The translations under genes and the position numbers were made by a program. A stretch of DNA of 64,000 nt from Vallitalea pronyensis. Its GTDB lineage: Bacteria > Bacillota > Clostridia > Lachnospirales > Vallitaleaceae. Positions within the stretch are counted from its first letter, which is position 1. Each line of letters opens with the position of its first letter. The notes below the pieces were generated by a model that was not told where the DNA came from, searched no databases, and saw nothing but the letters and a program-made list of their open reading frames with translations. Below are positions 45,733-55,199 of the stretch, one piece after another. Where the stretch lies: NCBI RefSeq assembly GCF_018141445.1, contig NZ_CP058649.1, forward strand, positions 3,243,001 through 3,307,000. Direction: 5' to 3'.

Positions 45733-46731
45733 ATGATGAAAGAAATAATCGTTAATAAAGATGAAAGTAATCAAAGAGCCGATAAATACCTAATGAAGTA
45801 TTTTAGTAAAGCATCTAAAGGCTTTATTTATAAAATGTTGCGAAAAAAAAGAATTAAGCTCAATGGAAAACGTATCCAAGGTCATGAAATATTACAAAAA
45901 AATGATGGTATCCAACTGTTTATGGCAGAAGAAACCATTGAAAAATTTAGTTTACATGCTCACGTTCCCACACCCAACATGCCCATAACATTTAAGGTGT
46001 TATATGAAGATGAGCATATCCTTGTTTGTCATAAACCTGCTGGCCTTTTATCCCAACCTGACCAAGGCGGAGAACGGTCATTAGTGGATGAGATTACATC
46101 TTATCTCATACAAAAAGGTGACTATGACCCAAACGTTACAAAAGGGTTTCGGCCAGGTATTTGCAACCGTTTAGATCGTAATACAAGCGGTATTGTGTTA
46201 AGTGGTAAAAATCTACAAGCCCTACAAGCCCTTAATGGACTTATTGCCCATAAAAAAATAGATAAACATTATCAATGTATTGTTTCTGGTTTTGTTTCTA
46301 AGAAAAACAGCATTGAAGGTTATTTAAATAAAGACAATCAACATAATCGGGTACACGTCACCAAAGACCAAAACCTTGGTCACTACATTCAAACAATTTA
46401 CCAACCACTGACGGATAATAAAGCATATTCTTTGTTAGATGTGCAAATTATTACGGGTAAATCCCATCAAATTCGTGCACACCTAAGCAGTATAGGACAT
46501 CCGCTTATTGGTGATTATAAATATGGAAAGAAAAACATAAATGACCGGTTTAAAAAGGAATATGGCTTGAAGCATCATTTATTGCATGCTTATCGCATTG
46601 TTTTTCATGTGGACAGTGGTATACTGTCTTATTTGGATGGAAAAGAGATGATGGACCCTGTTGATGACACATTCAAAGCAATAGCCAATGAGTTATTTGG
46701 CACAAATAGAGAAAGCAAAAAACGTCGTTAA
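45733..46731 (+). CDS. RluC/RluD-family pseudouridine synthase
   Basis: 332 residues. An N-terminal S4 RNA-binding domain (about 12-65, DKYLMKYFSKASKGFIYKML) precedes the catalytic domain. The active-site Asp is in NRLDRNTSGIVLSGK. LLSQPDQGGERS and 'GKSHQIRAHLSSIGHPLIGD' are also typical. It modifies uridines in 23S rRNA; the exact site cannot be deduced. AGAGGT lies just upstream of ATG 45733/45736. Confidence 0.93.
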   Translation: MMKEIIVNKDESNQRADKYLMKYFSKASKGFIYKMLRKKRIKLNGKRIQGHEILQKNDGIQLFMAEETIEKFSLHAHVPTPNMPITFKVLYEDEHILVCHKPAGLLSQPDQGGERSLVDEITSYLIQKGDYDPNVTKGFRPGICNRLDRNTSGIVLSGKNLQALQALNGLIAHKKIDKHYQCIVSGFVSKKNSIEGYLNKDNQHNRVHVTKDQNLGHYIQTIYQPLTDNKAYSLLDVQIITGKSHQIRAHLSSIGHPLIGDYKYGKKNINDRFKKEYGLKHHLLHAYRIVFHVDSGILSYLDGKEMMDPVDDTFKAIANELFGTNRESKKRR

Positions 46732-46755
46732 TGCAATGATAGGAAGTGTACACAA

Positions 46756-47892
46756 ATGGAAAATGGTAAAGCTTTGCAAGAAGCGTTAATTGCATATAGT
46801 CAGGATATAGGGGTAGATGCTATAGGGTTTTGCACAGCAGCCCCCTTTTTTGAAATAGAGGACTGTCTTTACCACAGAGAAGCACAAGGGTATATGTGTG
46901 ATCTGGAGTCAAAGGATTATAAACGAAAAATATATCCTCAGCAAACCATGAAAAATGCCAAATCTTTTCTGGTTATATTAGAGGCTTATGACGTACACAA
47001 CAAGAACCATGATCATGAAGATGATAAGTTAAGAGGTCATATTAGCATGACTGCTGTTTCTAAGGACTATCATAATATCCTTATGGAAAAACTAGAAAAA
47101 TTGGCAGTTTTTTTGAAAAGCAAAGTACCTTGTGAAACTATGGCTTTTGTGGATATAAGCCCATTTTCTGACCGAGCCATAGCTTGTCGAGCAGGTTTGG
47201 GTTTTATCGGTAAGAATGCCATGCTCATTCATAAATCCTATGGGTCAAAAGTGTTTATTGGGTATGTTTTAACGGATTATGCTTTATGTAAGGAAGATTG
47301 TAAAGGTACCATAGATTGTGGTACTTGCCATAAGTGTGTAGAGGCTTGCCCAACCCAAGCCATTGTAGGTGATAAAAATGTAAATTGTAATAAGTGCTTG
47401 TCTTACTTAACACAACATAAAGGCCATATAGCCGCTGAAGTAAAAAACAAGATGGGTAAGCAGATATATGGCTGTGATGTATGCCAGATAGTATGTCCAT
47501 ATAACAAAGTGCGTAATAAGGTACTGGAACCGATTATAACACCTTATCCAGAACATGAATCGTTACTTTCTATATCGAATAAAGTATTTAAGGATACTTA
47601 TGGGAAAACCGCATCTGGATGGCGAGGTAAGAAAATCTTACAGCGCAATAGCATTATAGCATTAGGTAATAGTAGTAACAAAGAAGCCCTTCATATACTT
47701 GAAAAAATAATGGATGATCCAAGGGCGGATATAAGAAAAGAAATAATCGATGCCATATGGCGCTTAGGATTCAGCGATGGCATAAGCTTATTGAATAAGA
47801 TGAAAACCTGTGAAAAGGACATAACTTTATTAAAGGACATGGAAAAAGCTATAGCAGGGCTACAAGAAAAACATAGATTTATGGAGGGGTGA
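46756..47892 (+). CDS. queG: Epoxyqueuosine reductase
   Basis: 378 residues. The cobalamin-binding region has 'VDISPFSDRAIACRAGLGFI' and GKNAMLIHKSYGS. Two 4Fe-4S motifs follow: CGTCHKCVEACPTQAI (about 197-212) and CDVCQIVCPYN (about 241-251). A short HEAT-like C-terminal repeat (about 310-370) completes the QueG layout. It reduces epoxyqueuosine to queuosine in tRNA anticodons. GGAAGTG precedes the ATG. Confidence 0.93.
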   Translation: MENGKALQEALIAYSQDIGVDAIGFCTAAPFFEIEDCLYHREAQGYMCDLESKDYKRKIYPQQTMKNAKSFLVILEAYDVHNKNHDHEDDKLRGHISMTAVSKDYHNILMEKLEKLAVFLKSKVPCETMAFVDISPFSDRAIACRAGLGFIGKNAMLIHKSYGSKVFIGYVLTDYALCKEDCKGTIDCGTCHKCVEACPTQAIVGDKNVNCNKCLSYLTQHKGHIAAEVKNKMGKQIYGCDVCQIVCPYNKVRNKVLEPIITPYPEHESLLSISNKVFKDTYGKTASGWRGKKILQRNSIIALGNSSNKEALHILEKIMDDPRADIRKEIIDAIWRLGFSDGISLLNKMKTCEKDITLLKDMEKAIAGLQEKHRFMEG

Positions 47893-47896
47893 GAAG

Positions 47897-48433
47897 ATGG
47901 CATATTGGCAGACCCGTGGTTTGAGAGGGAGCACTTTAGAGGAATTAATTAATTATACAAACGAAAAGTATCGTGACAAGGGATTAGGACTGATACAAAA
48001 AATACCTACCCCTATTAAGCCCATTAAGATTGATCAAAAAAGCAGGCATATATCCTTGGCTTATTTTGAACAGAAGAGTACAGTGGATTATATTGGTGTT
48101 GTGCAAGGCATTAGTATTTGTTTTGATGCGAAAGAGACCACGAAAGAACTACTGCCCCTATGTAATATTCATGAACATCAGATGATGTTTATGGAGGATT
48201 TTGAAAAACAGGGTGGTATTGCCTTTATTCTTGTTTATTTTTCCAAATATAATGAATACTATTATCTTCCTTATACATTTATTAAAGACTATTGGGATAA
48301 GGCTAAGTTAGGGGGACGTAAATCCATACCCTATAAAGATATGAACCCACAATATCAAATAGCCACAAAAGATGGTGTGTATCTTCATTTTTTAGAACAA
48401 CTACAATATTATTTGTCTACGTTGGATGAATAA
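47897..48433 (+). CDS. recU: Holliday junction resolvase RecU
   Basis: 178 residues starting four bases after queG. The RecU motifs are present: RGSTLEELINYTNEKY, KIPTPIKPIKI, STVDYIGVVQGISICFDAKE with the metal-binding Asp/Glu-x-Lys set, HQMMFMEDFEKQGGIAFILV, and IPYKDM. It cuts recombination junctions and modulates RecA. In many Firmicutes it is next to the PBP1 gene ponA; here it follows queG, an unusual neighbour. Confidence 0.92.
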   Translation: MAYWQTRGLRGSTLEELINYTNEKYRDKGLGLIQKIPTPIKPIKIDQKSRHISLAYFEQKSTVDYIGVVQGISICFDAKETTKELLPLCNIHEHQMMFMEDFEKQGGIAFILVYFSKYNEYYYLPYTFIKDYWDKAKLGGRKSIPYKDMNPQYQIATKDGVYLHFLEQLQYYLSTLDE

Positions 48434-48498
48434 GCCACAATCAATAATCTTCGAAAACATGTTTCCAGCTATTTTCACTTATTCATTCATCTTTTCTA

Positions 48499-48732
48499 CT
48501 ACAATCTAATAGTCATCATTGCATCCATACCAAGGGCTTTTTTAATAAATTCTATTTCTACTTGTGATGCAAAATTGATCTTCCCTTCAGTCATCTTATT
48601 AACCTTCTCTGGATAACGGATATCCAGAGTCTTTATATTATCAAAAGTAGCGAATCCTTCATCAAGTGATTCTTTGATTATCTCTTCGGCAATAGCCTTC
48701 TTGTCTTGCCTATGAATACCTCTTAATAGCAA
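48499..48732 (-). CDS. Small unrecognised ORF, possibly a gene remnant
   Basis: 77 codons from TTG 48732 with AAGAGGT upstream on the minus strand. The product is charged, helical and soluble (RQDKKAIAEEIIKESLDEGF, DIRYPEKVNKMTEGKIN). No family is recognised. Such short products without neighbours could be a real small protein or the tail of a decayed gene. The rest of 48434-48870 shows no gene; GTGAATGAATTTCAC near 48804 is a short palindrome. Confidence 0.35.
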   Translation of the reverse strand: MLLRGIHRQDKKAIAEEIIKESLDEGFATFDNIKTLDIRYPEKVNKMTEGKINFASQVEIEFIKKALGMDAMMTIRL

Positions 48733-48870
48733 TAATTGACCTCTTGCCTACATTGCATTTACATACCAAAATGGTGATCATATAATGGAGCTTGTAGTCG
48801 TGAATGAATTTCACAACAAGTTATGGTGAATCAACCCATAGTTATAGAGTAATTAGGAGATGGTTAAAAG

Positions 48871-49830
48871 TTGAATGGAAATGTAATGATTGAGATATCA
48901 AATTTATGTAAATCCTTTAATGAAGTTGAAGTATTGAAAGGCATAGATCTGAAAGTGGAAAAAGGAAGTATTTTTGCATTGCTAGGTTCAAATGGTGCTG
49001 GTAAAACAACCATGATAAAAATTTTGTCCACATTGCTGAAACCAGATGGTGGTACAGTGAAACTTGCAGGTATAGATGTGGCTAAAAAACCCAGTGAAGT
49101 GAAGAAGCATATTGCTTTAACCGGACAGTATGCTGCAGTTGATGAAATACTAACCGGTAGAGAGAACCTAGACATGATAGGTAAACTTCTAGATATTGAT
49201 AATCGAAAAGAAAAAGTCGAGATGCTTCTAATGAAATTCAAGTTGTTGGAAGATGCTAATCGACGAGTGTCAACATACTCTGGTGGTATGAAAAGAAAAA
49301 TTGATATAGCTATGAGCTTAATAGGAAGGCCAAGTGTTATCTTTTTAGATGAACCTACAACAGGGTTGGACCCTATGAGTAGAAAGTCCATGTGGAAAAT
49401 GATTAAGGAATTATCTGAAACAGGCATCACCATATTTCTGACAACCCAGTACCTGGATGAGGCTGAATATTTAGCTGATAAAATTGCCATAGTCAATGGA
49501 GGGGTAATCATTGCAGAAGGCACCAATGATGAACTAAAGGATATTATTGCAAGTAATATCATCAAATTGTCATTTGGGTCAGAGGAAGACACCTATAAAG
49601 CTCAATTGATATTGAAGGACTATCATCCGGTAATGGATGTCAATAGTTGCGAGTTAAAGATAGAGACCCATGAATCTATGGTTCAAGTGTTTGAAGTTTT
49701 TGATGTATTAAAAAACCACCATATTAAGATTAAAAACTTTGAGAAGAAAAAAGCATCCTTGGAAGAGGTATTTTTGAAAGTGATTAGTGAAGACAGTGAA
49801 AGGGAGGCTTGCAATGCAATCGGTGATTAA
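48871..49830 (+). CDS. ABC transporter ATPase, DrrA-like drug/antibiotic exporter type
   Basis: 319 residues. Walker A LLGSNGAGKTTMIKIL, Q-loop TGQYAAVDEILTG, signature YSGGMKRKIDIAMSL, Walker B VIFLDEPTTGLDPMSR and the switch-like TTQYLDEAEYLADK are all intact. A C-terminal extension (about 230-319) is typical of DrrA-type ATPases. The TTG start at 48871 has AGGAGATGG about ten bases upstream; ATG 48886 is an alternative. It overlaps the permease gene by 17 bases. Confidence 0.92.
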   Translation: MNGNVMIEISNLCKSFNEVEVLKGIDLKVEKGSIFALLGSNGAGKTTMIKILSTLLKPDGGTVKLAGIDVAKKPSEVKKHIALTGQYAAVDEILTGRENLDMIGKLLDIDNRKEKVEMLLMKFKLLEDANRRVSTYSGGMKRKIDIAMSLIGRPSVIFLDEPTTGLDPMSRKSMWKMIKELSETGITIFLTTQYLDEAEYLADKIAIVNGGVIIAEGTNDELKDIIASNIIKLSFGSEEDTYKAQLILKDYHPVMDVNSCELKIETHESMVQVFEVFDVLKNHHIKIKNFEKKKASLEEVFLKVISEDSEREACNAIGD

Positions 49831-50605
49831 AAGGAATTTGAAGCAAATACAGGTTATGGTAAAGAGAGATTTATTACACTTGATTCGTAACTCAGAAGCC
49901 TTGATGATGATAATTTTCCTACCTATTATGGTAACAGCGGTATTTGTATATATTTTTGGTGGAGCATTAGGCCCTGGTGGAGACAGAATAGAATATCTAA
50001 GATATGTATTGCCTGGAATCCTGGTTATGCAGCCTGCTGTCGTTGCATATATGACAGGCGTTAGTGTTAACAATGATATGTCAAAGGGGATAATCGACAG
50101 GTTCAGAACCATGGATATAAGTCAGTCTTCCGTTTTATCGGGGCATATTATTGCATCTTTGGTCCGTAATCTTATGGGGGCAATTATCGTTATACTTTTC
50201 GCATATGCCATCGGATTTAGAACAGATATATCAATTCTTCATTGGTTTGCCACAGCTGCTATGACGATGCTATATATTTTGATGATATCCATGATATCCA
50301 TGATGATTGGATTGCTTGGCAGTAATGTTGAATCAGTAGGTGGCATGATGATGTTTGTGCAGTTTATGCCTTATGTGAGTTCAGCTCTTATTCCTACCGA
50401 AACCATGCCAAAGGTATTAAGATACTTTGCTGACCATCAGCCAATTACTCACGTCATCAACACGATTAGAGGGTTGATGCTTGGTACAGAAATTGGTAGC
50501 GATTTGATTAGCGCCATCATATGGTGTATAGGAATCATATTGATTTGCTTCATCATATCTAAGTATACGTATGAACATAAGACCTCTAAACCAGTGTCTT
50601 CATAA
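49814..50605 (+). CDS. ABC-2 type permease
   Basis: 263 residues from ATG 49814, set by AGGGAGG seven bases upstream and overlapping the ATPase gene. Six hydrophobic segments, with an N-terminal amphipathic VMVKRDLLHLIRN, and 'GILVMQPAVVAYMTGVSVNN' then DMSKGIIDRFRTMDIS, which is typical of DrrB-type exporters. It probably forms a homodimer with the preceding ATPase. The substrate is unknown. Confidence 0.9.
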   Translation: MQSVIKRNLKQIQVMVKRDLLHLIRNSEALMMIIFLPIMVTAVFVYIFGGALGPGGDRIEYLRYVLPGILVMQPAVVAYMTGVSVNNDMSKGIIDRFRTMDISQSSVLSGHIIASLVRNLMGAIIVILFAYAIGFRTDISILHWFATAAMTMLYILMISMISMMIGLLGSNVESVGGMMMFVQFMPYVSSALIPTETMPKVLRYFADHQPITHVINTIRGLMLGTEIGSDLISAIIWCIGIILICFIISKYTYEHKTSKPVSS

Positions 50606-50654
50606 CCCAATATCGGTTATATGATATAATAGAATATACAAGGAGCTATGGAGT

Positions 50655-51128
50655 GTGAAACAGATGAAAATAAGAATTGAAGTGGATACTAAAACAAATG
50701 AAACGGAAGTGATTATCAGGTGTAGCGAGGTCAATAATAAAATACTTAAATTAGAGTCTCGCCTATCCCAACTGATAACCCCAAAAACCCAGATTATCTT
50801 TTATAAGAACGAACAGGAATATTACATATCGCCAAGTGATATACTGTTTTTCGAGACGAATACAAATGGGGTGACTGCCCATACTGTTAATGAAATATAT
50901 GACGTAAAATTCAAGCTTTATGAGTTAGAAAAAATTCTACCGGATGCGTTTGTTCGGGTATCAAAATCCACCATAGCGAATAGTAATAAAGTGTATTCCA
51001 TATTGCGCAATATAACATCTGCAAGTAGGGTTGAATTTCTGAATACACATAAAAAAATATATGTTTCAAGAAAGTATTACAAGGAGTTAAGAGCAAAACT
51101 ATTGGAAAAGAGGAATAGATATGAGTAA
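50655..51128 (+). CDS. LytTR-domain transcriptional regulator (no receiver domain)
   Basis: 157 residues from GTG 50655 (AAGGAG ten bases upstream; ATG 50664 is possible). The N-terminal 55 residues show no receiver fold. The LytTR DNA-binding domain fills about 55-150: YYISPSDILFFETNTNGVTA, FVRVSKSTIANSNKVYSI and KKIYVSRKYYKELRAKL. Such short LytTR proteins are usually encoded with a DUF3021 or LiaF-like membrane protein. It overlaps the next gene by eight bases. Confidence 0.9.
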   Translation: MKQMKIRIEVDTKTNETEVIIRCSEVNNKILKLESRLSQLITPKTQIIFYKNEQEYYISPSDILFFETNTNGVTAHTVNEIYDVKFKLYELEKILPDAFVRVSKSTIANSNKVYSILRNITSASRVEFLNTHKKIYVSRKYYKELRAKLLEKRNRYE

Positions 51129-51579
51129 GAAGATTTTAAAAGTCATCATGTCAATATTTTTTGGTACACTTGGTATCACCATGATCTTTAGCAAAATTTT
51201 TCACAGCCAGCAAAAGAAAGAATCTGACCAATTGGATATTGAGGATGAAGGTCATGTGAAGTTTAACATTCTCCTGGGTGGAGGTGCTAAATACATCACG
51301 ACGCAAAAATTTGAGCAAGCTAATTTAAAATGTAGATTTGGTGGAATGGAAGTGTACTTTGACAACGCCTCTTTGTGTGAAGGCAAAGGAATTATTAAAA
51401 TTGACGCCTCTTTCAGTGGCGTGGAACTCTATATGCCTAAGGATTGGACCGTTGTAAATGATCTTAGGGTGGGCATGGGGGCAGTTGAATTTAAGAATGG
51501 TGCTCAACCAGACCCTGACAAGATTGTAACCTTAGTTGGCAATGTAAGTTTAGGGGCAGTTGAAATTCATTATGTATAA
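51121..51579 (+). CDS. LiaF-like (DUF2154-type) cell-envelope response protein
   Basis: 152 residues. One N-terminal membrane segment (about 8-25) precedes a beta-rich C-terminal domain (about 45-152) with repeated motifs FNILLGGGAKYI, RFGGMEVYFDNA, IDASFSGVELYMPKDW and VSLGAVEIHYV. That is the beta-helix-like LiaF C-terminal domain seen in envelope-stress proteins. It forms an operon with the LytTR gene. A role in sensing envelope damage is inferred. Confidence 0.85.
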   Translation: MSKKILKVIMSIFFGTLGITMIFSKIFHSQQKKESDQLDIEDEGHVKFNILLGGGAKYITTQKFEQANLKCRFGGMEVYFDNASLCEGKGIIKIDASFSGVELYMPKDWTVVNDLRVGMGAVEFKNGAQPDPDKIVTLVGNVSLGAVEIHYV

Positions 51580-51660
51580 TATAATGAAAAAACATCTGAT
51601 TTTACATCCAATGTAGTATATGACATTGGGTACCTAATAATAATGGCCATGTCATCAATA

Positions 51661-51699
51661 AAGACAGGTTTGATTGTACCCATCAAACCCTGTCTTTTT
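51661..51699 (+). terminator. Intrinsic terminator after the LiaF-like gene
   Basis: AAGACAGGTTTGAT (51661-51674) pairs with ATCAAACCCTGTCTT (51682-51696, one bulge), followed by TTT. It ends the ABC-LytTR unit ahead of the histidine operon. Confidence 0.8.
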
Positions 51700-51795
51700 G
51701 CGTGTACCCATATGTTATACTATACACATTATAACTAAGCCATAGGGTCTCGTATATAATTTATAATATAGTCTAAAATATTACCAATTTATATG

Positions 51796-51824
51796 TTGAC
51801 AATACGTCCTTTATAACATATAAT
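51796..51824 (+). promoter_or_regulatory. Consensus sigma-A promoter of the histidine operon
   Basis: TTGACA (51796-51801) and TATAAT (51819-51824) with exactly 17 bases between: a full consensus match. The transcript would start near 51831 with a leader of about 145 nt. Confidence 0.9.
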
Positions 51825-51833
51825 ATTACAATG

Positions 51834-51849
51834 ATTCGTTTTAACGAAT
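51834..51849. promoter_or_regulatory. Operator-like palindrome at the his transcription start
   Basis: ATTCGTT-TT-AACGAAT, a perfect 7-2-7 inverted repeat, lies ten bases after the -10 box. A repressor bound there would block transcription. No T-box or His-rich leader peptide is visible, so repressor control is the likelier mode (inference). Confidence 0.55.
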
Positions 51850-51891
51850 TAGCAATTTACCATGCTAAAGCGAATGAGATATGAGTTTGTC

Positions 51892-51934
51892 TCTGACAGC
51901 ATACTGAATGCTATGCTGATTGTAGACAAAGTTC
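51892..51934 (+). promoter_or_regulatory. Hairpin in the his leader
   Basis: TTTGTCT with AGACAAA, and inside it AGCATA with TATGCT, form a stem of two blocks. No T-run follows. It may stabilise the leader or serve as a regulatory site. Confidence 0.4.
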
Positions 51935-51977
51935 ATTTAGAGATAGATAACCTCATGAATAAAGAAAGGATATAATA

Positions 51978-53249
51978 ATGATGATTGATCGTCTATTACA
52001 TACACCGGAGGGTGTGCGCGATTTTAACAGAAATGAAACATCAAGGAAAAAAGAGTTGAAAGATAGAATAGGTAGCGTATTCCATCGTTACGGCTTTAGA
52101 GATATAGAAACACCTACATTTGAATACTATGACGTATTTAATCATGAAAGAGGTACTGTGGATATTCAGTTAATGTACAAGTTCTTTGATCGTGATGGCA
52201 ATATATTGGCTTTAAGGCCAGATATAACACCATCTATTGCCAGGTATGTAGCAACCCATTATAAACATGATTGTGACCCATTACGTCTGTGTTATATGGG
52301 GAATACATATCGAAACAATGTAAGTTATCAAGGTAAAGCTAGAGAAGTTACCCAAGCTGGCGTTGAATTTATTGGCAATGCCAGTATTGATGCAGATGCT
52401 GAAGTGATTGCACTGATTATTAACAGTTTAAGTATGGCAGGCTTAAAAGAATTTCAGATTGATCTTGGGCAAGCAGGTTTTTTCAAAGGTTTAGCAGAAG
52501 AAGCAGGCTTAGATCAAAAAGCTGAAGAAGAGCTTAGAACCCTAATTGATGAAAAAAACTTTATTGCAGTAGAAAATTTATTAAATGAATGTCGGATGAC
52601 CGATGATCTTAAAGAAGTTTTCTTGGATTTACCTAAATTATTTGGATCAGTTGATGTCATCGACAAAGCCAGACAGCTGACACAAAATAAAATTGCCACT
52701 TCCGCATTGGACCGTTTAGAAATGGTATATGGTATTCTCTGCGATTATGGCGTTGAAGATTATGTATCTTTTGATCTTGGATTAGTGAGCCATCTTAACT
52801 ATTATACAGGTATTATTTTTAGAGGTTACACGTATGGTACCGGTGTTTCCATTGTGGATGGAGGACGATATGATACCTTGTTGAAGCAATTTGGAAAAGA
52901 TGTACCCGCCATTGGTTTTGCAATTGTGGTGGATGAATTGCTATTGGCTATGGAAAGACAACAAATAGACTTACCCACATTTACTATTGATACATTGGTA
53001 CTCTATAGTCAGGAGACAAGAAAAGAAGCCATTCAGTTATCAGAAGAATTTCGTTCAAAAGGTATGCATGTAGAAACGGGTCTATTGGGCGAATCCTTAG
53101 AAGCAAATATAGCATATGGTAAGAAACAAGGTGTTGGAGGTATCATGGCTTTTAAATCTAAAGAACAGGTTTTACTTATTAATTTAGAAAACATGGAGCA
53201 AACAGAAGTAGCTGTAAGTGAATTATTTGATCGAGGTGACCTATCATGA
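51978..53249 (+). CDS. hisZ: ATP phosphoribosyltransferase regulatory subunit
   Basis: 423 residues, a HisRS-like paralogue without the anticodon-binding end: [12 protein letters not shown] at the N terminus, motif 2-like [20 protein letters not shown] and '[20 protein letters not shown]'. It heads the histidine operon and is needed because the following HisG is the short form. It pairs with HisG in a hetero-octamer to set histidine feedback. AAAGGAT precedes the ATG. Its stop overlaps hisG (ATGA). Confidence 0.94.
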   Translation: MMIDRLLHTPEGVRDFNRNETSRKKELKDRIGSVFHRYGFRDIETPTFEYYDVFNHERGTVDIQLMYKFFDRDGNILALRPDITPSIARYVATHYKHDCDPLRLCYMGNTYRNNVSYQGKAREVTQAGVEFIGNASIDADAEVIALIINSLSMAGLKEFQIDLGQAGFFKGLAEEAGLDQKAEEELRTLIDEKNFIAVENLLNECRMTDDLKEVFLDLPKLFGSVDVIDKARQLTQNKIATSALDRLEMVYGILCDYGVEDYVSFDLGLVSHLNYYTGIIFRGYTYGTGVSIVDGGRYDTLLKQFGKDVPAIGFAIVVDELLLAMERQQIDLPTFTIDTLVLYSQETRKEAIQLSEEFRSKGMHVETGLLGESLEANIAYGKKQGVGGIMAFKSKEQVLLINLENMEQTEVAVSELFDRGDLS

Positions 53250-53881
53250 GATATTTAACTTTTGCCCTAGCCAAAGGAAGATTAGCCAAAAAGGCATTAG
53301 CACTATTAGAACAAATTGGTATCACATGTGATGAGATGAAAAGTGATACAAGAAAATTGATTTTTACCAATGAGGAACTAAAATGTCGGTTCTTTTTAGC
53401 CAAAGCCAGTGATGTACCTACTTATGTGGAGTACGGGGCAGCAGACATTGGTGTTGTGGGAAAAGACACCATACTTGAAGAGAAAAAGAATCTTTATGAA
53501 GTCTTAGATTTGGGCTTCGGGAAATGTAGAATGATTGTAGCTGGACCAAAAGAAATGAAAGATGTATTGGAACAAGGTGGTGCTATACGTGTTGCTACTA
53601 AGTATCCCAATATAGCTAAAGATTACTTCTATAATCATAAAAGTCAAAAAGCAGAAATCATTAAACTTAATGGCTCTATTGAGTTAGCACCTCTGGTAGG
53701 GCTTTCTGAAGTCATTGTGGACATCGTTGAAACAGGCACAACCTTAAAGGACAATGGACTTGTTGTATTAGAAGAAATATGCCCATTATCTGCTCGCATG
53801 GTGGTTAACCGTGTGAGTATGAAAATGGAAAATGAACGTATTAGTCAAATGATAAAAGGTTTACGCGAACTGACAAAATAA
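53246..53881 (+). CDS. hisG: ATP phosphoribosyltransferase, short form
   Basis: 211 residues, the short HisG without the C-terminal regulatory domain. Motifs: [28 protein letters not shown] and the PRPP loop '[15 protein letters not shown]'. It catalyses the first step of histidine synthesis. It overlaps hisZ by four bases. Confidence 0.96.
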   Translation: MRYLTFALAKGRLAKKALALLEQIGITCDEMKSDTRKLIFTNEELKCRFFLAKASDVPTYVEYGAADIGVVGKDTILEEKKNLYEVLDLGFGKCRMIVAGPKEMKDVLEQGGAIRVATKYPNIAKDYFYNHKSQKAEIIKLNGSIELAPLVGLSEVIVDIVETGTTLKDNGLVVLEEICPLSARMVVNRVSMKMENERISQMIKGLRELTK

Positions 53882-53903
53882 GCGTTGTTAGGAGGTAATG
53901 CGG

Positions 53904-55199
53904 TTGAAATATATACGTTATAACAGTTGTTCAGATAATGAACTACAGGAATTATTGCAAGATCGAGCACCAGATCAGTATCAAGAGTATAACAAGACAG
54001 TACTTGACATCATTGATAACGTGAAAATAAATGGCGATAATGCCGTATGTCAATACACAGAAAAATTTGATGGTGCCATCATTGATTCTAACACACTACA
54101 AGTGACGCAAGATGAAATAGATAGTGCTTATACACAGATAGATGAAGAACTTGTTGGTATTATAAGAAAAGCTAAGGTAAGAATTGAAGCCTATCATACC
54201 AAACAGAAACAACAGAGTTGGTTTGATAGTTGTGAAACAGGGAGTATTATGGGACAAAAAATAACGCCCATCGATGTAGTAGGTGTCTATGTACCTGGTG
54301 GAAAAGCTGTTTACCCATCATCTGTTATCATGAACATTATACCTGCAAAAGTAGCAGGTGTTGAGACCATCACCATGACCACACCACCGGATAAAAACGG
54401 TTTGGTTAATCCCCTAACCTTGGTTGCTGCTCGTGAATGTGGTGTAGATGCCATATATAAAGTGGGAGGAGCTCAAGCTATAGCAGCTTTAGCTTTTGGG
54501 ACAGAAACCATTCCTCAAGTAGATAAAATCGTAGGACCAGGCAATATATTTGTGGCTTTGGCTAAAAAAGCTGTTTATGGGCATGTGAGCATAGACTCTG
54601 TGGCTGGTCCCAGTGAGGTCCTTGTCATTGCAGATGAAACAGCCAATGCTAAATATGTAGCGGCTGATCTGTTATCACAGGCTGAGCATGATGAATTAGC
54701 ATCTTCCGTATTGATTACCAATAGTGAGGTGTTGGTAGAAGCCGTACAGAAGGAAATAGAGCGACAAACCGATTACCTAAGTAGACAAACAATCATTAAC
54801 AAGTCTTTAGATGATTATGGAGCGATTATTCTTGTGAATAATATGGAGGAAGCCATCTACTTAAGTAACAGGATTGCCCCAGAACATCTGGAAATATGTA
54901 CAAAAGAACCCTTTATGCTTTTACCCAAAATTAAGCATGCAGGGGCTATCTTCTTAGGGGCATATAGTCCAGAACCCCTTGGCGACTATATGGCTGGACC
55001 CAACCATGTGTTGCCAACGAACGGAACAGCCAAATTCTTTTCCCCTCTAAGTGTGGATGATTTTATTAAGAAATCCAGTATTATTTCTTTTTCAAGAGAA
55101 GCACTCTCTACGTTAGAAAACGATATTGTCAAATTTGCAGAAGCAGAGGAGTTAACAGCTCATGCCAATGCTATAAAGGTGAGATTTGAAAATGATTAA
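53904..55199 (+). CDS. hisD: Histidinol dehydrogenase
   Basis: 431 residues from TTG 53904, which is eight bases after AGGAGG; the ATG at 53898 is too close to it. Signatures: VYVPGGKAVYPSSVIMN, the zinc and active-site region SQAEHDELASSVLI, and GPNHVLPT. It oxidises histidinol to histidine in two NAD-dependent steps. Overlaps hisC by eight bases. Confidence 0.96.
   Translation: MKYIRYNSCSDNELQELLQDRAPDQYQEYNKTVLDIIDNVKINGDNAVCQYTEKFDGAIIDSNTLQVTQDEIDSAYTQIDEELVGIIRKAKVRIEAYHTKQKQQSWFDSCETGSIMGQKITPIDVVGVYVPGGKAVYPSSVIMNIIPAKVAGVETITMTTPPDKNGLVNPLTLVAARECGVDAIYKVGGAQAIAALAFGTETIPQVDKIVGPGNIFVALAKKAVYGHVSIDSVAGPSEVLVIADETANAKYVAADLLSQAEHDELASSVLITNSEVLVEAVQKEIERQTDYLSRQTIINKSLDDYGAIILVNNMEEAIYLSNRIAPEHLEICTKEPFMLLPKIKHAGAIFLGAYSPEPLGDYMAGPNHVLPTNGTAKFFSPLSVDDFIKKSSIISFSREALSTLENDIVKFAEAEELTAHANAIKVRFEND

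Noticed and set aside
48864..49592. 242-codon frame on the minus strand opposite the ABC ATPase gene
   Set aside because: The plus-strand frame carries all Walker and signature motifs; the Ser/Phe/Ile-rich reverse frame is a typical antisense shadow.
51831..51977. His leader peptide attenuator
   Set aside because: No short frame with consecutive His codons and no terminator with a T-run is present in the leader.
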